Origin: Oscillospiraceae bacterium
GTDB taxonomy: Bacteria; Bacillota; Clostridia; Oscillospirales; Ruminococcaceae
NCBI GenBank assembly: GCA_016295145.1
Contig: JAEDLR010000001.1
Coordinates: 1-64,000, forward strand
Direction: 5' to 3'
Length of the DNA: 64,000 nt
The notes under the pieces were generated by a model, which was not told where the DNA came from, did not search any database, and saw only the letters and a program-made list of their open reading frames with translations. The first letter of the stretch is position 1; every line of letters begins with the position of its first letter. The translations under genes and the position numbers were made by a program. Of the stretch, positions 52,211 to 61,390 are shown piece by piece.

Positions 52211-53007
52211 AAGGGCTTCTGCTCTATCAGGCAGAGGATCTGCGCAAAAACCATTGGTTTGCAAAGCAGTTATGCGATGCGGTACGATCCTATGGTCTGG
52301 AGTTGACAGTAGAAACCGTTGCGGGGCTTTCTGCTGCGTTTTCGGCAGATTTTATCATTAACCGCAGCCGTAATGCAGCCATCTCAAAGCAGTACGAGCG
52401 CCGTGGCGTGCGGTGCATTAATCGCCCGCTGATTACCGATATCACCAATGATAAGTGGGAAACCCATTGTTTTTTGCAGCGGCACGGTTTGCCCGTGGCG
52501 CAGACCGTCCTTTGCTCCCATCAAACGCCGCCGCCCGCAGTCTACCCTGTGGTGTGCAAACCCCTTGATGGACATGGCGGTGCGGGGGTGCGGTTGGTGT
52601 GCAATGATGCGGAGTATCTTGCTGCCAAAGCATCGCTGCCCGGACAGTTTCTGGTGCAGCAGCCGATGGTACTTGGTTGGGATACACGCATTTATGTGCT
52701 AGGCGGTAAGCCTTACGCCGCCATGCTTCGTACTTCCCATGTAGATTTTCGCAGTAATTTTTCACTGGGGGGCGCAGCAAAGCCCGTCAAACCCGATGCT
52801 GCGCAGTGTGCGATTGTGGCAGAGGTCACAAGGCTTTTGCACCCCGATTTTGTCGGTGTAGACCTGCTGCGGCATCCAAAGGGCGGCTATGTCATCGGCG
52901 AGATTGAAGACGCGGTGGGGTGCAGAATGCTCTATCAGCACACGAAACTGGATCCTGTACAGGATTTTGCGGCGCATATTGCATCCGAACTGCTGACGCA
53001 TCCATAA
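52207..53007 (+). CDS. ATP-grasp protein, second of a tandem pair, altered metal motif
   Basis: This 266-residue protein is a diverged relative of its upstream neighbour. It begins at GTG 52207 inside the preceding stop (GTGA). The N-terminal half (KGLLLYQAEDLRKNHWFA; DFIINRSRNAAIS) resembles the RimK-type fold; VVCKPLDGHGGAGVRLV is the ATP-binding loop and WDTRIYVLGGKPYAAMLR the next strand. Where ATP-grasp ligases usually have ExN, it reads GEIEDAVG, with Asp in place of Asn. It may be a partner subunit or an enzyme with changed specificity. Substrate unknown. Confidence 0.75.
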   Translation: MKGLLLYQAEDLRKNHWFAKQLCDAVRSYGLELTVETVAGLSAAFSADFIINRSRNAAISKQYERRGVRCINRPLITDITNDKWETHCFLQRHGLPVAQTVLCSHQTPPPAVYPVVCKPLDGHGGAGVRLVCNDAEYLAAKASLPGQFLVQQPMVLGWDTRIYVLGGKPYAAMLRTSHVDFRSNFSLGGAAKPVKPDAAQCAIVAEVTRLLHPDFVGVDLLRHPKGGYVIGEIEDAVGCRMLYQHTKLDPVQDFAAHIASELLTHP

Positions 53008-53051
53008 CACATCATGTATCACAGAGGGGAAGCCTTTTTGCGGTTTCCCCC

Positions 53052-53079
53052 TTGCATTATACTGTGGATACGCTATGAT
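53052..53079 (+). promoter_or_regulatory. Probable promoter of the CotH-family gene
   Basis: TTGCAT (53052-53057) and TATGAT (53074-53079) are separated by 16 bases. A GGGGAA/TTCCCC hairpin just before it (53026-53050) may end the ATP-grasp transcript. Confidence 0.55.
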
Positions 53080-53114
53080 AGCGGTATACAGAAAGAAACA
53101 CTTCGGAGGATACC

Positions 53115-54827
53115 ATGAACAGACGCTTTCTTGCGGTACTGCTTGCTGCAACCCTTGCCTGCGGTGCCATGACTGCCTGCAGTGAAAACAGTTCCGTAAA
53201 CGATGGGGGATTGGTGGAATCGGTGGTGCAGTACCGGCAGCTTACCGCTGTGGAGTTCACTGCAACCGATGTAAGAGCAAGCGATGAGAATTATCTCACT
53301 GCCCCCACAGAGTTGACCCTTTCTGCTCCTGACGGCGCAAGAATCTATTATACGCTGGATGGCAGCAAGCCCGATGAAAACGATACGCTCTATGACCCTG
53401 CCAAGCCCATTCGGATGCAGGGCGAGACGGGCAGTCACTTTCCCACCTCGCTGGTTCTGCGTGCCAAGGCGTATTTTGCTGACGGTACGGAATCGGAAAT
53501 TGTTACCCGTACTTTCTTCTGTGCCATGGATGTGGAGAGCCGCTACCGTCATGTGATGTTTTCTATCAGCGGCGAGCCTGCCGAACTGTACGAAAAACCG
53601 GACGGTATCATGTACGGCGAGAATGTGAAGCAGCGCGGCAGAGAAAGTGAACGGGAAGTCTATGTAGAGGCCATCAACCGTGATGGCAGCATTGTCTTTG
53701 AGCAAAATGCCGGCATCCGATTGTACGGTGCGGCATCACGCTTTTCTGCGCAAAAGTCATTTAAGCTGTTTGCCCGTAAGGAATATGACCCAGACTATGG
53801 AAAATTCCCACTGGATGTGTTCGGTACTGTGGGAGCGGACGGCAATGTGATCGACAAATATGATAAGCTTGTGCTGCGCAGCTTCGGGAACGATTATCAG
53901 TTTGGCTTCATTCGAGATGAGTTGAATCAGCGGTTGGCTGCACAGGCAGGTTACACGGATTGCGAAGCAGTGGTGCCTGCGGTGATCTATCTCAACGGCA
54001 AATACTACGGTCTTGTGTATCTCCACGAAACGTTCTGCGATGATCTGTTCAAAGAGAAGTACGGCGGTGCCTTGGGCAAGTATGAGATACTGGAAGGCAA
54101 AGACACCGAGATGAATGTAGATGCGGATGATGCTGTCGCAGCAGCCATCGCGGAGGAATATAACACCCGTTACAACGCGTTTGCAGCCGCTGATCTCACC
54201 GACGATGCCGTTTATGCGGAGCTTTGCAAGTTTATGGATGTGGAAAATTACCTGCAAAATTTCGCGTTTAATATTTGCGTGAACAATAACGACTGGCCCC
54301 AGAACAATTTCAAGTGCTATCGCTATTTTGCTGCTGAGGGCGAGGAATACACCGATGATACCCATCAGGACGGCAGATGGCGTTATCTGCTGCATGATAT
54401 GGATTATTGCATGGGCCTGTACGAGCAGGACGAAACCCAGGCGGAATACAATAATCTCAAGCACATTCTCACCGCGGGGGATGACCGTTATTCTCCCATG
54501 TTTGCCGGTTTGCTTGCCCGTGCGGATTGCCGTACATTCTTCTGCAATGAGATGGAGCGTTTGATGCATGGTGTGCTTTCAGCGGAAAATATGCAGAATA
54601 CCCTCGATGCAATGAGCACCGAACGCTTCTTTGAGATGCGCTATTATTACGAGCATATGGAGAACGAGAAAAAACACAATCAGGAAATCTGGACATGGTA
54701 TGATAATCTTATGCCGCAGACTGCGTTGATTCGTCAGTTTATCACGCGTCGCAATGATTGCCTGGAGGAGTATCTTGCGGAGGCGATGGCTGTTTATGAG
54801 CCGGTGGAAACCACCGTTGCGCCGTAA
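53115..54827 (+). CDS. CotH-family kinase lipoprotein
   Basis: The 570-residue exported protein starts with a lipoprotein signal (ATLACGAMTAC, lipid-bearing Cys near 22). Residues about 50-125 hold a chitobiase C-terminal-like beta domain (RIYYTLDGSKPDENDTLY). The rest is a CotH domain: FKLFARKEYDPDYG, YLNGKYYGLVYLHETFC, NFAFNICVNNNDWPQNNFK and the probable catalytic RYLLHDMDYCMGLY. CotH proteins are atypical kinases that phosphorylate spore-coat proteins in Bacillus. Here it would face the outside, so its target is likely a surface or secreted protein. It has its own promoter and terminator. Confidence 0.88.
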   Translation: MNRRFLAVLLAATLACGAMTACSENSSVNDGGLVESVVQYRQLTAVEFTATDVRASDENYLTAPTELTLSAPDGARIYYTLDGSKPDENDTLYDPAKPIRMQGETGSHFPTSLVLRAKAYFADGTESEIVTRTFFCAMDVESRYRHVMFSISGEPAELYEKPDGIMYGENVKQRGRESEREVYVEAINRDGSIVFEQNAGIRLYGAASRFSAQKSFKLFARKEYDPDYGKFPLDVFGTVGADGNVIDKYDKLVLRSFGNDYQFGFIRDELNQRLAAQAGYTDCEAVVPAVIYLNGKYYGLVYLHETFCDDLFKEKYGGALGKYEILEGKDTEMNVDADDAVAAAIAEEYNTRYNAFAAADLTDDAVYAELCKFMDVENYLQNFAFNICVNNNDWPQNNFKCYRYFAAEGEEYTDDTHQDGRWRYLLHDMDYCMGLYEQDETQAEYNNLKHILTAGDDRYSPMFAGLLARADCRTFFCNEMERLMHGVLSAENMQNTLDAMSTERFFEMRYYYEHMENEKKHNQEIWTWYDNLMPQTALIRQFITRRNDCLEEYLAEAMAVYEPVETTVAP

Positions 54828-54866
54828 CATATCGCCCTGCGGAATATTTGTATATTGATGTGCATT

Positions 54867-54902
54867 TCGGTCGAGCCTTAGAAAAGGTTCGGCCGAGTTT
54901 TG
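54867..54902 (+). terminator. Terminator of the CotH-family gene
   Basis: TCGGTCGAGCCTT / AAGGTTCGGCCGA form a 13-bp stem (with one G-T pair) and a 4-base loop, followed by GTTTTG, 39 bases after the stop. Confidence 0.88.
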
Positions 54903-54955
54903 CATTCTGGGGAGAAACGGTCATATCCCATCGGCAAAGTATGCGCGATTGATGA

Positions 54956-54984
54956 TTGACTTTTTGCACGGAGCATGGTATAAT
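54956..54984 (+). promoter_or_regulatory. Sigma-A promoter of the tmk-to-radical-SAM operon
   Basis: TTGACT (54956-54961) and a perfect TATAAT (54979-54984) are separated by 17 bases, 36 bases before the tmk ATG. Confidence 0.88.
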
Positions 54985-55020
54985 ATACAGTGATTCAGTA
55001 TGTAAAAAGGAGCAAAAGCC

Positions 55021-55701
55021 ATGGCAAAAGAGAAGTTGCTGTTTGTAATAGAGGGGCTTGACGGCTGCGGAAAATCCACACAGTTGCCGCTTGTATCTGA
55101 TGCGCTGGCGGCGCGGGGAATACCAAACCGTCCCATTAGCTATCCGGATTACGAAAGCGAATCCTCTGCGTTGGTGCGACTGTATCTGCAGGGGGCGTTT
55201 GGCGGCAGCGCCGATGATGTCAACGCCTTTGCTGCATCCAGCTTCTATGCTGTTGACCGCTACGCTTCTTATATGCAATACTGGAAACAAGATTACGAAA
55301 ACGGCAAGGCGATCCTTGCAGGGCGTTATGTCAGTTCCAATGCAATTTATCAGATGACAAAGCTTCCTCGTGAAGCGTGGGACGCTTATCTGGCATGGCT
55401 TGCCGATTACGAGTATGATAAGTTGGGTTTGCCGCGTCCCGATGCTGTTGTTTTTCTGGATATGCCTCTTGCGCTGTCACAGAAACTGCTGATGCAGCGA
55501 TATGAGGGCGAAAACGACCGCAGGGATATCCATGAACGTGACCTGGCATATCTTGCAAATTGTCACGAAGCTGCCATGTATGCCGCCGAAAAAATGGGGT
55601 GGCATATTCTGCCCTGCGCCGATGAAAACGGGCTGTTGCCCCGTGAGGTAATGACTTGGCGCATCGCCGATCTGCTGATGCAGATCGCACAAAACGCATA
55701 A
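55021..55701 (+). CDS. tmk: Thymidylate kinase
   Basis: This 226-residue P-loop kinase makes dTDP from dTMP. LFVIEGLDGCGKSTQLPLV is the P loop, SFYAVDRYASYMQYWK carries the DRY/H motif, and LAGRYVSSNAIYQM holds the substrate-side Arg. The LID contains RYEGENDRRDIHERD. AAAAGGAG precedes the ATG. It leads an operon of at least eight genes. The family length is usually about 205-215, so it is slightly long. Confidence 0.93.
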   Translation: MAKEKLLFVIEGLDGCGKSTQLPLVSDALAARGIPNRPISYPDYESESSALVRLYLQGAFGGSADDVNAFAASSFYAVDRYASYMQYWKQDYENGKAILAGRYVSSNAIYQMTKLPREAWDAYLAWLADYEYDKLGLPRPDAVVFLDMPLALSQKLLMQRYEGENDRRDIHERDLAYLANCHEAAMYAAEKMGWHILPCADENGLLPREVMTWRIADLLMQIAQNA

Positions 55702-55730
55702 CCGCTGTATACAGGAAAGGGAGAACACAG

Positions 55731-56276
55731 ATGATTTATGTATTTCTTGCGAAAGGCTTTGAAGAAGTAGAGGCACTGGCTCCGGTGGATTGCCTGCGTC
55801 GCGCAGGGAAACAGGTGAAAACGGTAGGCATTGGCGGAAAGGTGATTGAGGGTGCACACGGCATCTCTGTGACTGCCGACATCACCGAAGATGCTTTGGT
55901 GTTGGATCATACACTGGAGATGGTGGTGCTGCCCGGCGGTATGCCCGGTACTTTGAACTTAGGGCAGAGCGATACCGTAAAAAAAGCATTGCAATTTGCC
56001 AAAGAACAGGATAAGTGGATTACCGCCATTTGCGCGGCACCGTCTGTTCTGGGCAGAGAGGGTCTGCTGAAGGATAAAAAGGCTGTGGTGTATCCCGGCA
56101 TGGAAAAAGAACTGCACTGTGCAAAGGTCGGGCATGAAACACTTTGCGTGGATGGAAAGGTCATTACCGCAAAAGGTCCGGGCGTTGCCTTTGATTTCGC
56201 ACTGAAATTGGTAGAGGTGCTGCTTGGTAAGGAAGTGCGCAAGTCCCTCGCCGAAAAAATGGTCTGCAAGAAATGA
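55731..56276 (+). CDS. DJ-1/PfpI family protein
   Basis: This 181-residue protein of the DJ-1/YajL group has the nucleophile elbow AICAAPSVLG with the reactive cysteine and the N-terminal Glu region FLAKGFEEVEALAPVD. Relatives are described as glyoxalase III or protein deglycases, and as redox sensors. AAAGGGAG lies before the ATG at 55731. The stop overlaps the next gene by four bases. Confidence 0.9.
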   Translation: MIYVFLAKGFEEVEALAPVDCLRRAGKQVKTVGIGGKVIEGAHGISVTADITEDALVLDHTLEMVVLPGGMPGTLNLGQSDTVKKALQFAKEQDKWITAICAAPSVLGREGLLKDKKAVVYPGMEKELHCAKVGHETLCVDGKVITAKGPGVAFDFALKLVEVLLGKEVRKSLAEKMVCKK

Positions 56277-56848
56277 ATGCCGCTTCGGTGAGCAAGGCTG
56301 CTTTGCGTGATGCAATGCTGCAAAAACGCAGGGCGATGCCTTTTGATATCCGTGCAGCAGCCGATGAAGCCATCGCAAAACGGGTGCTGCAAAGCCGCGA
56401 ATATGCATCGGCAAGCAGGGTGTTTGCGTATGTTTCTATGCCTCATGAGGTGCATACCCGTTTTCTGCTGAGCGAGATCCTTGCAGACGGCAAGCAGCTT
56501 GCATTGCCCGTGTGCGATACCAATCGGCATACCATGCAGTTTTATTTGCTGCGCTCTATGGATGAGCTGAAAAGCGGCGCATATCGCATACCTGTGCCCC
56601 CCGTTGCGCCTGAACGCTGTGTGCAGCCCGATGCTGCCACACTGATGCTGCTGCCGATGCTCGCATTTGATGCCGAGGGATATCGTCTGGGCGCAGGGGG
56701 CGGCTACTATGACAGATATCTTTCGCTTTACCATCCCATTACCATGGGCTTGTGCTATGCAGATTGCTTTGTCAGCGCACTGCCGCGGAATGCATACGAC
56801 CGCAGAATGCTCTGCTGCGCAACAGAACAAAGAATGGAGGTCTTTTAA
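56273..56848 (+). CDS. 5-formyltetrahydrofolate cyclo-ligase
   Basis: This 191-residue enzyme converts 5-formyl-THF to 5,10-methenyl-THF with ATP, returning folate to the one-carbon pool used by PurN and the AICAR transformylase. The phosphate-binding motif RLGAGGGYYDRYL and the N-terminal KAALRDAMLQKRRAM region are typical. The start overlaps the DJ-1 stop (ATGA) and the stop overlaps the mltG start (TAATG). Confidence 0.93.
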   Translation: MNAASVSKAALRDAMLQKRRAMPFDIRAAADEAIAKRVLQSREYASASRVFAYVSMPHEVHTRFLLSEILADGKQLALPVCDTNRHTMQFYLLRSMDELKSGAYRIPVPPVAPERCVQPDAATLMLLPMLAFDAEGYRLGAGGGYYDRYLSLYHPITMGLCYADCFVSALPRNAYDRRMLCCATEQRMEVF

Positions 56849-58263
56849 TGGCTGAAAATACAGAAAAAGAACGGGATGCCGTCGATGATATTCTCAATGA
56901 GATTCTGCGGAACAATAAGCCTGAGGAGCAGGCACCCACATTGAGCGAATCTCTTGCGGACGAGGCGGAAGCCGCACCATACGCTGAGGAGGAAATCACC
57001 GCGGAGGATGTGGATGACGCCGATGATGCAGCATCCGATGCAGACGAGGACGCTAACGATGTAGATGATGATGACGACGAAGAGGATTATGACGAAATGC
57101 GCCGCCGCAGGGCAAAAAAGCGTGCCGCACGTTTCACAGGCGAAACTGCGAAAAAGCGCAAAAAGCGGCATAAAAAGGGCAGAGGTCTTTCCTTTTCGCT
57201 GTTGGCACTGACGCTGATTTTCGGTGTGTCGATCGTTTTGTCGGCAGCGATTCTGGCAACGGCAATGGAGCTATTCGGCATCAACAAGAGCATGGTGGAA
57301 AAGCCCGTAACAATCCCTGCCGGTGCTACCACCACCGACATCGCGGAGATACTGAAAGAGGAGGGCATCATTCGTGTACCCAAGCTCTTTGTCATCATGT
57401 CGCGCCTGAATGAAGCGGACGCATCCTACATCGCAGGCGAGCATATTGTCTACCCGGCAATGGGCTACGAGGCAATCATTGAGGAACTGTGCGATGATGC
57501 CATCAACAAGCGGCAAACCGTCAATGTGACCTTCCCGGAGGGAATGAACCTGTACGATGCGGCACAGCTGCTGGAGGAAAACGAGGTCTGTGATGCGGAT
57601 GATTTCATTTTTTACTTCAATGCAGGCGGCTACGGCTATGCCTTTGAGAGCATGGTGCCCCAGACCAGTGAGCTGAAATTCTACCGCATGGAGGGCTACC
57701 TGTTTCCCGATACCTACCAGTTCTATGTGGATGAAGAACCTGAGATTGTGGTGCAGAAAATCTACGAGAATTTTGAACGCAAGCTGACCGATGCAGATAT
57801 CGCGCGCATGGAAGAACTGGGCATGACGCTGGATGAGCTTGTGACCCTTGCTTCTATTGTGCAGGCAGAGGCACCGGTTTCTTCCTCCATGAAAATGGTT
57901 GCGTCGGTGTTCCATAACCGTTTGAACAACAGCAGTTTGTTCCCGTTGCTGCAATCCGACCCTACCCGCGTGTATGTAGAAGATGTCATTGCGCCGAATC
58001 TGGATATTGCCAACCAGTTGATGTGCGATTCCTACAATACCTATGTGGGACAGGGTCTGCCGCCCGGTGCCATTAACAATCCCGGCAAAGACGCCATTGA
58101 TGCTGTACTGTATCCTGCGGAGAGCGACTACTACTTCTTCTGTGCCAATGTGCAGACCGGTGAGATCTTTTACGCAAAAACCAATGCCGAGCACGAGGAG
58201 AATCTTGCGCTGATTAAACAGCAGCAGGAAGGCGGCGGTCTGGGCGATGACGGTGAGGGCTGA
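56848..58263 (+). CDS. mltG: Endolytic transglycosylase MltG
   Basis: This 471-residue membrane-anchored enzyme cuts nascent peptidoglycan strands and sets glycan length. A highly acidic cytoplasmic N-terminus (about 1-90) and a basic stretch (RRRRAKKRAARF) precede one membrane helix (LSFSLLALTLIFGVSIVLSA). The YceG-like domain contains EGYLFPDTYQFY and the catalytic Glu in LASIVQAEAP, then SDPTRVYV and YNTYVGQGLPPGAINNPG. The acidic tail is longer than in E. coli MltG. GGAGG precedes the ATG. Confidence 0.95.
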   Translation: MAENTEKERDAVDDILNEILRNNKPEEQAPTLSESLADEAEAAPYAEEEITAEDVDDADDAASDADEDANDVDDDDDEEDYDEMRRRRAKKRAARFTGETAKKRKKRHKKGRGLSFSLLALTLIFGVSIVLSAAILATAMELFGINKSMVEKPVTIPAGATTTDIAEILKEEGIIRVPKLFVIMSRLNEADASYIAGEHIVYPAMGYEAIIEELCDDAINKRQTVNVTFPEGMNLYDAAQLLEENEVCDADDFIFYFNAGGYGYAFESMVPQTSELKFYRMEGYLFPDTYQFYVDEEPEIVVQKIYENFERKLTDADIARMEELGMTLDELVTLASIVQAEAPVSSSMKMVASVFHNRLNNSSLFPLLQSDPTRVYVEDVIAPNLDIANQLMCDSYNTYVGQGLPPGAINNPGKDAIDAVLYPAESDYYFFCANVQTGEIFYAKTNAEHEENLALIKQQQEGGGLGDDGEG

Positions 58264-58267
58264 TATC

Positions 58268-59488
58268 ATGCCGGACAGACCCGAATTGCTTGCGCCTGCA
58301 GGGGATATGGAATGCTTTTCCATGGCACTGCAATATGGCGCGGATGCGATCTATGTGGGCGCAAAAACTTTCGGAATGCGCGCCGCAGCCAAGAATTTTG
58401 ATTTTGAAACGCTGCAACAGGCGGTGGCAAAAGCCCACGAAAAGGGCGTCAAGGTGTATCTGACCGTGAATGTGCTGCCCCGCTGCAGCGAAATGGATAT
58501 CATGCCCGATTTTCTGCGCGAGGCGGCTGCCTGCGGCATTGACGCGGTCATCGCAGCCGACCTGGGGGTTATGACAACCCTGCGGCGCATTTTGCCCGAT
58601 CTGCCGCTGCACGCATCCACACAGACGGGGGTTGTAAATTATGCCACGGCACAGGCACTCTATGATATGGGTGCTGCCCGTGTGGTGCTTGCGCGGGAAT
58701 TGCCACTGGAGGATATTGCGGAGATCCGCGCCAAAACCGACCCTGCACTGGAGTTGGAGGCGTTTGTACACGGTGCTATGTGCATGAGCGTTTCGGGACG
58801 CTGCCTGCTCTCGGAATACTTTACGGGCAGAGATGCCAACCGCGGTGCCTGTGCGCAATCCTGCCGCTGGCGGTATCATCTGGTGGAGGAGAAGCGTCCG
58901 GGCCAGTATTTCCCCATTGATGAGGACGAAAACGGCAGCTATATTCTCAATGCCAAAGATCTCTGCATGATGCCCCATCTGCAAAAGCTGTATGATGCAG
59001 GTGTCACATCGTTTAAGATCGAGGGCAGGGCGAAATCGTTTTATTATGTGGCAGGCATCACCAATGCCTACCGCGCTGCGATGGATGCCATGTTTGCTGA
59101 TGTACCGCAGCCTGTGCCCGATTGGGCAATGGCTGAGCTGGAAGCGGTCAGCCATCGCCCTTACACAACAGGATTCTATTTTGGGAGACCCAATGACAGT
59201 ATTCACAACGCGACCGCAAGCTATGTGCGCACCACGGAGGTCATTGGCGTTGTGCAAAAATGCGAAAACGGCAGACTGTATCTTTCACAGCGCAACCGCT
59301 TTTTTGCAGGGGATGCTGTTTCTCTGCTGTGCCCCCATGAACCGCCGCGCAGTTTTACCGTCACTGATTTGCGCAATGCGGAGGGAGAACCCATTGAGGC
59401 TGCCAATCATGCCATGATGGATTGCTCTGTTGCCTGCGATATTTCCGTGCCAAGCGGCGCGATTCTGCGTAAGGCTGCCGTGGACTGA
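58268..59488 (+). CDS. U32 family protein (TrhP/YrrO-like)
   Basis: This 406-residue protein begins PELLAPAGDMECFSMALQYGAD, the U32 N-terminal signature, and has the family signature AFVHGAMCMSVSGRCLLSEY with GACAQSCRWRY, whose cysteines likely hold an Fe-S cluster. U32 proteins were first called collagenase-like peptidases; the YrrN/YrrO-TrhP branch supports prephenate-dependent 5-hydroxyuridine formation in tRNA. Its position just after mltG is common in Firmicutes. The start at 58268 follows GAGG; the start is 5 bases after the mltG stop. Confidence 0.9.
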   Translation: MPDRPELLAPAGDMECFSMALQYGADAIYVGAKTFGMRAAAKNFDFETLQQAVAKAHEKGVKVYLTVNVLPRCSEMDIMPDFLREAAACGIDAVIAADLGVMTTLRRILPDLPLHASTQTGVVNYATAQALYDMGAARVVLARELPLEDIAEIRAKTDPALELEAFVHGAMCMSVSGRCLLSEYFTGRDANRGACAQSCRWRYHLVEEKRPGQYFPIDEDENGSYILNAKDLCMMPHLQKLYDAGVTSFKIEGRAKSFYYVAGITNAYRAAMDAMFADVPQPVPDWAMAELEAVSHRPYTTGFYFGRPNDSIHNATASYVRTTEVIGVVQKCENGRLYLSQRNRFFAGDAVSLLCPHEPPRSFTVTDLRNAEGEPIEAANHAMMDCSVACDISVPSGAILRKAAVD

Positions 59489-59527
59489 GACCTGAACCAC
59501 ACAACAAAGAAAAGGAATAATAAAGCC

Positions 59528-61390
59528 ATGCTGTTTGAGAAAATCGAGCCGTTGTTGCTGAATGTGCAAAAGCCTGCCAGATATATCGGCGGCGAGCCGG
59601 GCAGCATCATGAAGGATAAGCGCGATGTCAAAGTGCGCTTTGCTTTCTGCTTCCCTGACCGTTACGATGTCGGCATGAGCCATCTGGGCATGAAGATTCT
59701 CTATTCGGCGATCAATCATCGCCCCGAATACTGGTGTGAGCGCGTGTTTGCACCGGATGTGGATTTTGAATCCGCCATGCGTGCCCATGGCATCCCTTTG
59801 TATGCGCTGGAAAGTCTGGAGCCGATCAAGGATTTTGATTTCATCGGCTTTACGCTGCAATATGAGCTTTGCTACACCAATATCCTCAATATGCTGGATC
59901 TGGCGGGTGTACCGCTCATGCAAAAAGATCGTGGCGAAAACATCGCGCCCATTGTATGTGCAGGTGGTTCCTGTGCGTGCAATCCCGAACCCATCGCCGA
60001 TTTCTTCGATTTGTTTTTCATTGGCGAGGGCGAGGAACTGGATCTGGAGGTCATGGATCTCTATGAAAAAATGCGCGCCGAGGGTGCTACACGCAGTGAA
60101 TTTCTGCGTGCGGCTGCCGGAATTGAGGGCGTATATGTGCCATCCCTTTACGATGTGACATACCACGAAGATGGCACCATTGCGGCTTTTACCCCAAAGG
60201 GCGATGCGCCCAAAACCGTCCGCAAGCGCATTATTGCGGACTTTGACAAGGCGGATGTGCCGGAGGAGTTTGTAGTCCCCTTTGCGGAGATCGTACACGA
60301 CCGTGCCGTTACAGAGGTGCTGCGCGGCTGTATCCGCGGCTGCCGCTTCTGTCAGGCAGGATTTTTGTATCGTCCCTTCCGTGAAAAATCGCCGGAAGTG
60401 ATCTGCAAGCAGTCCAAAACGCTCTGCGACCGCACGGGCTACGAGGAACTTTCGCTTTGTTCGCTTTCCACTTCCGACCATTCGCAGATCGAGGCAATGC
60501 TGGACGGTCTGCTGACCTTTACCGAGCAGGAACATATCAACCTGAGCTTGCCCTCGCTGCGTGTGGATAATTTCAGCACGGGCCTGATGAATCGCATCCG
60601 TAAGGTGCGCAACAGTGGCTTGACCTTTGCCCCCGAAGCCGGTACACAGCGCCTGCGGGATGTGATCAACAAGAATGTGACAGAGGAAGACCTCATGCGC
60701 ACCTGTAAGATCGCGTTTGCAGGAGGACAAGCCACCGTAAAGCTTTATTTTATGATGGGACTGCCCACTGAAACCGATGAGGATATCACCGCGATTGTAG
60801 ATCTTGCACAACGGGTGGTGGATATGTGGTTTTCGATGGACGAGCGACCCAAGGGCAAATCCGTGCAGATTTCTGTAAGCGTGGCGACTTTTGTGCCCAA
60901 GCCCTTTACGCCGTTCCAATTCCATCCCCAGGATACCGTTGCCATGATCGCCCACAAGCAGCATCTGCTGGAGGAGGCTGCCAAGGGGCACAAGCGCATC
61001 CGTGTCAGTTGGCACGCCCCCGAAACAAGCATTCTGGAGGCGGTTCTGGCAAGAGGAGACCGCCGGCTGGGCAAAGTGATTCTGGACGCATGGAAAAAAG
61101 GCTGCCTGTTTGATGCGTGGTCAGAGCATTTCCGCTTTGATCTGTGGCAGGAAGCCATGACGGAGAACCATCTGACCATGGAGTTTTACGCCAATCGTCC
61201 ACGCAGCTACGATGAGATCCTGCCGTGGGATCACCTGGATTATTATGTAGACAAGGCGTTCTTCATCAAAGAAAACGAAAAGGCAATTGCAGCATCTACC
61301 ACGCCCCATTGTCGTATGCAATGTACTGCCTGCGGCGTGAGCAGGGTCATGGGCAAGCCGTGTTTCCCCAAAAAGGAGGAGAATGTATGA
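59528..61390 (+). CDS. B12-binding-domain radical SAM protein (TIGR03960 type)
   Basis: This 620-residue protein has an N-terminal cobalamin-binding-like region (RFAFCFPDRYDVGMSHLGMK), a radical-SAM cluster motif RGCIRGCRFCQAGFLYRPFR (CxxxCxxC), and a C-terminal cysteine cluster (CRMQCTACGV). The family is conserved in Clostridia, usually next to a radical-SAM-linked TIGR03936 gene, as here. Its reaction is not established. AAAGGAAT lies before the ATG at 59528. Confidence 0.9.
   Translation: MLFEKIEPLLLNVQKPARYIGGEPGSIMKDKRDVKVRFAFCFPDRYDVGMSHLGMKILYSAINHRPEYWCERVFAPDVDFESAMRAHGIPLYALESLEPIKDFDFIGFTLQYELCYTNILNMLDLAGVPLMQKDRGENIAPIVCAGGSCACNPEPIADFFDLFFIGEGEELDLEVMDLYEKMRAEGATRSEFLRAAAGIEGVYVPSLYDVTYHEDGTIAAFTPKGDAPKTVRKRIIADFDKADVPEEFVVPFAEIVHDRAVTEVLRGCIRGCRFCQAGFLYRPFREKSPEVICKQSKTLCDRTGYEELSLCSLSTSDHSQIEAMLDGLLTFTEQEHINLSLPSLRVDNFSTGLMNRIRKVRNSGLTFAPEAGTQRLRDVINKNVTEEDLMRTCKIAFAGGQATVKLYFMMGLPTETDEDITAIVDLAQRVVDMWFSMDERPKGKSVQISVSVATFVPKPFTPFQFHPQDTVAMIAHKQHLLEEAAKGHKRIRVSWHAPETSILEAVLARGDRRLGKVILDAWKKGCLFDAWSEHFRFDLWQEAMTENHLTMEFYANRPRSYDEILPWDHLDYYVDKAFFIKENEKAIAASTTPHCRMQCTACGVSRVMGKPCFPKKEENV

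Noticed and set aside
59285..61015. Long minus-strand open frame opposite the radical SAM gene
   Set aside because: It is a shadow of the strongly conserved plus-strand gene with an implausible composition.
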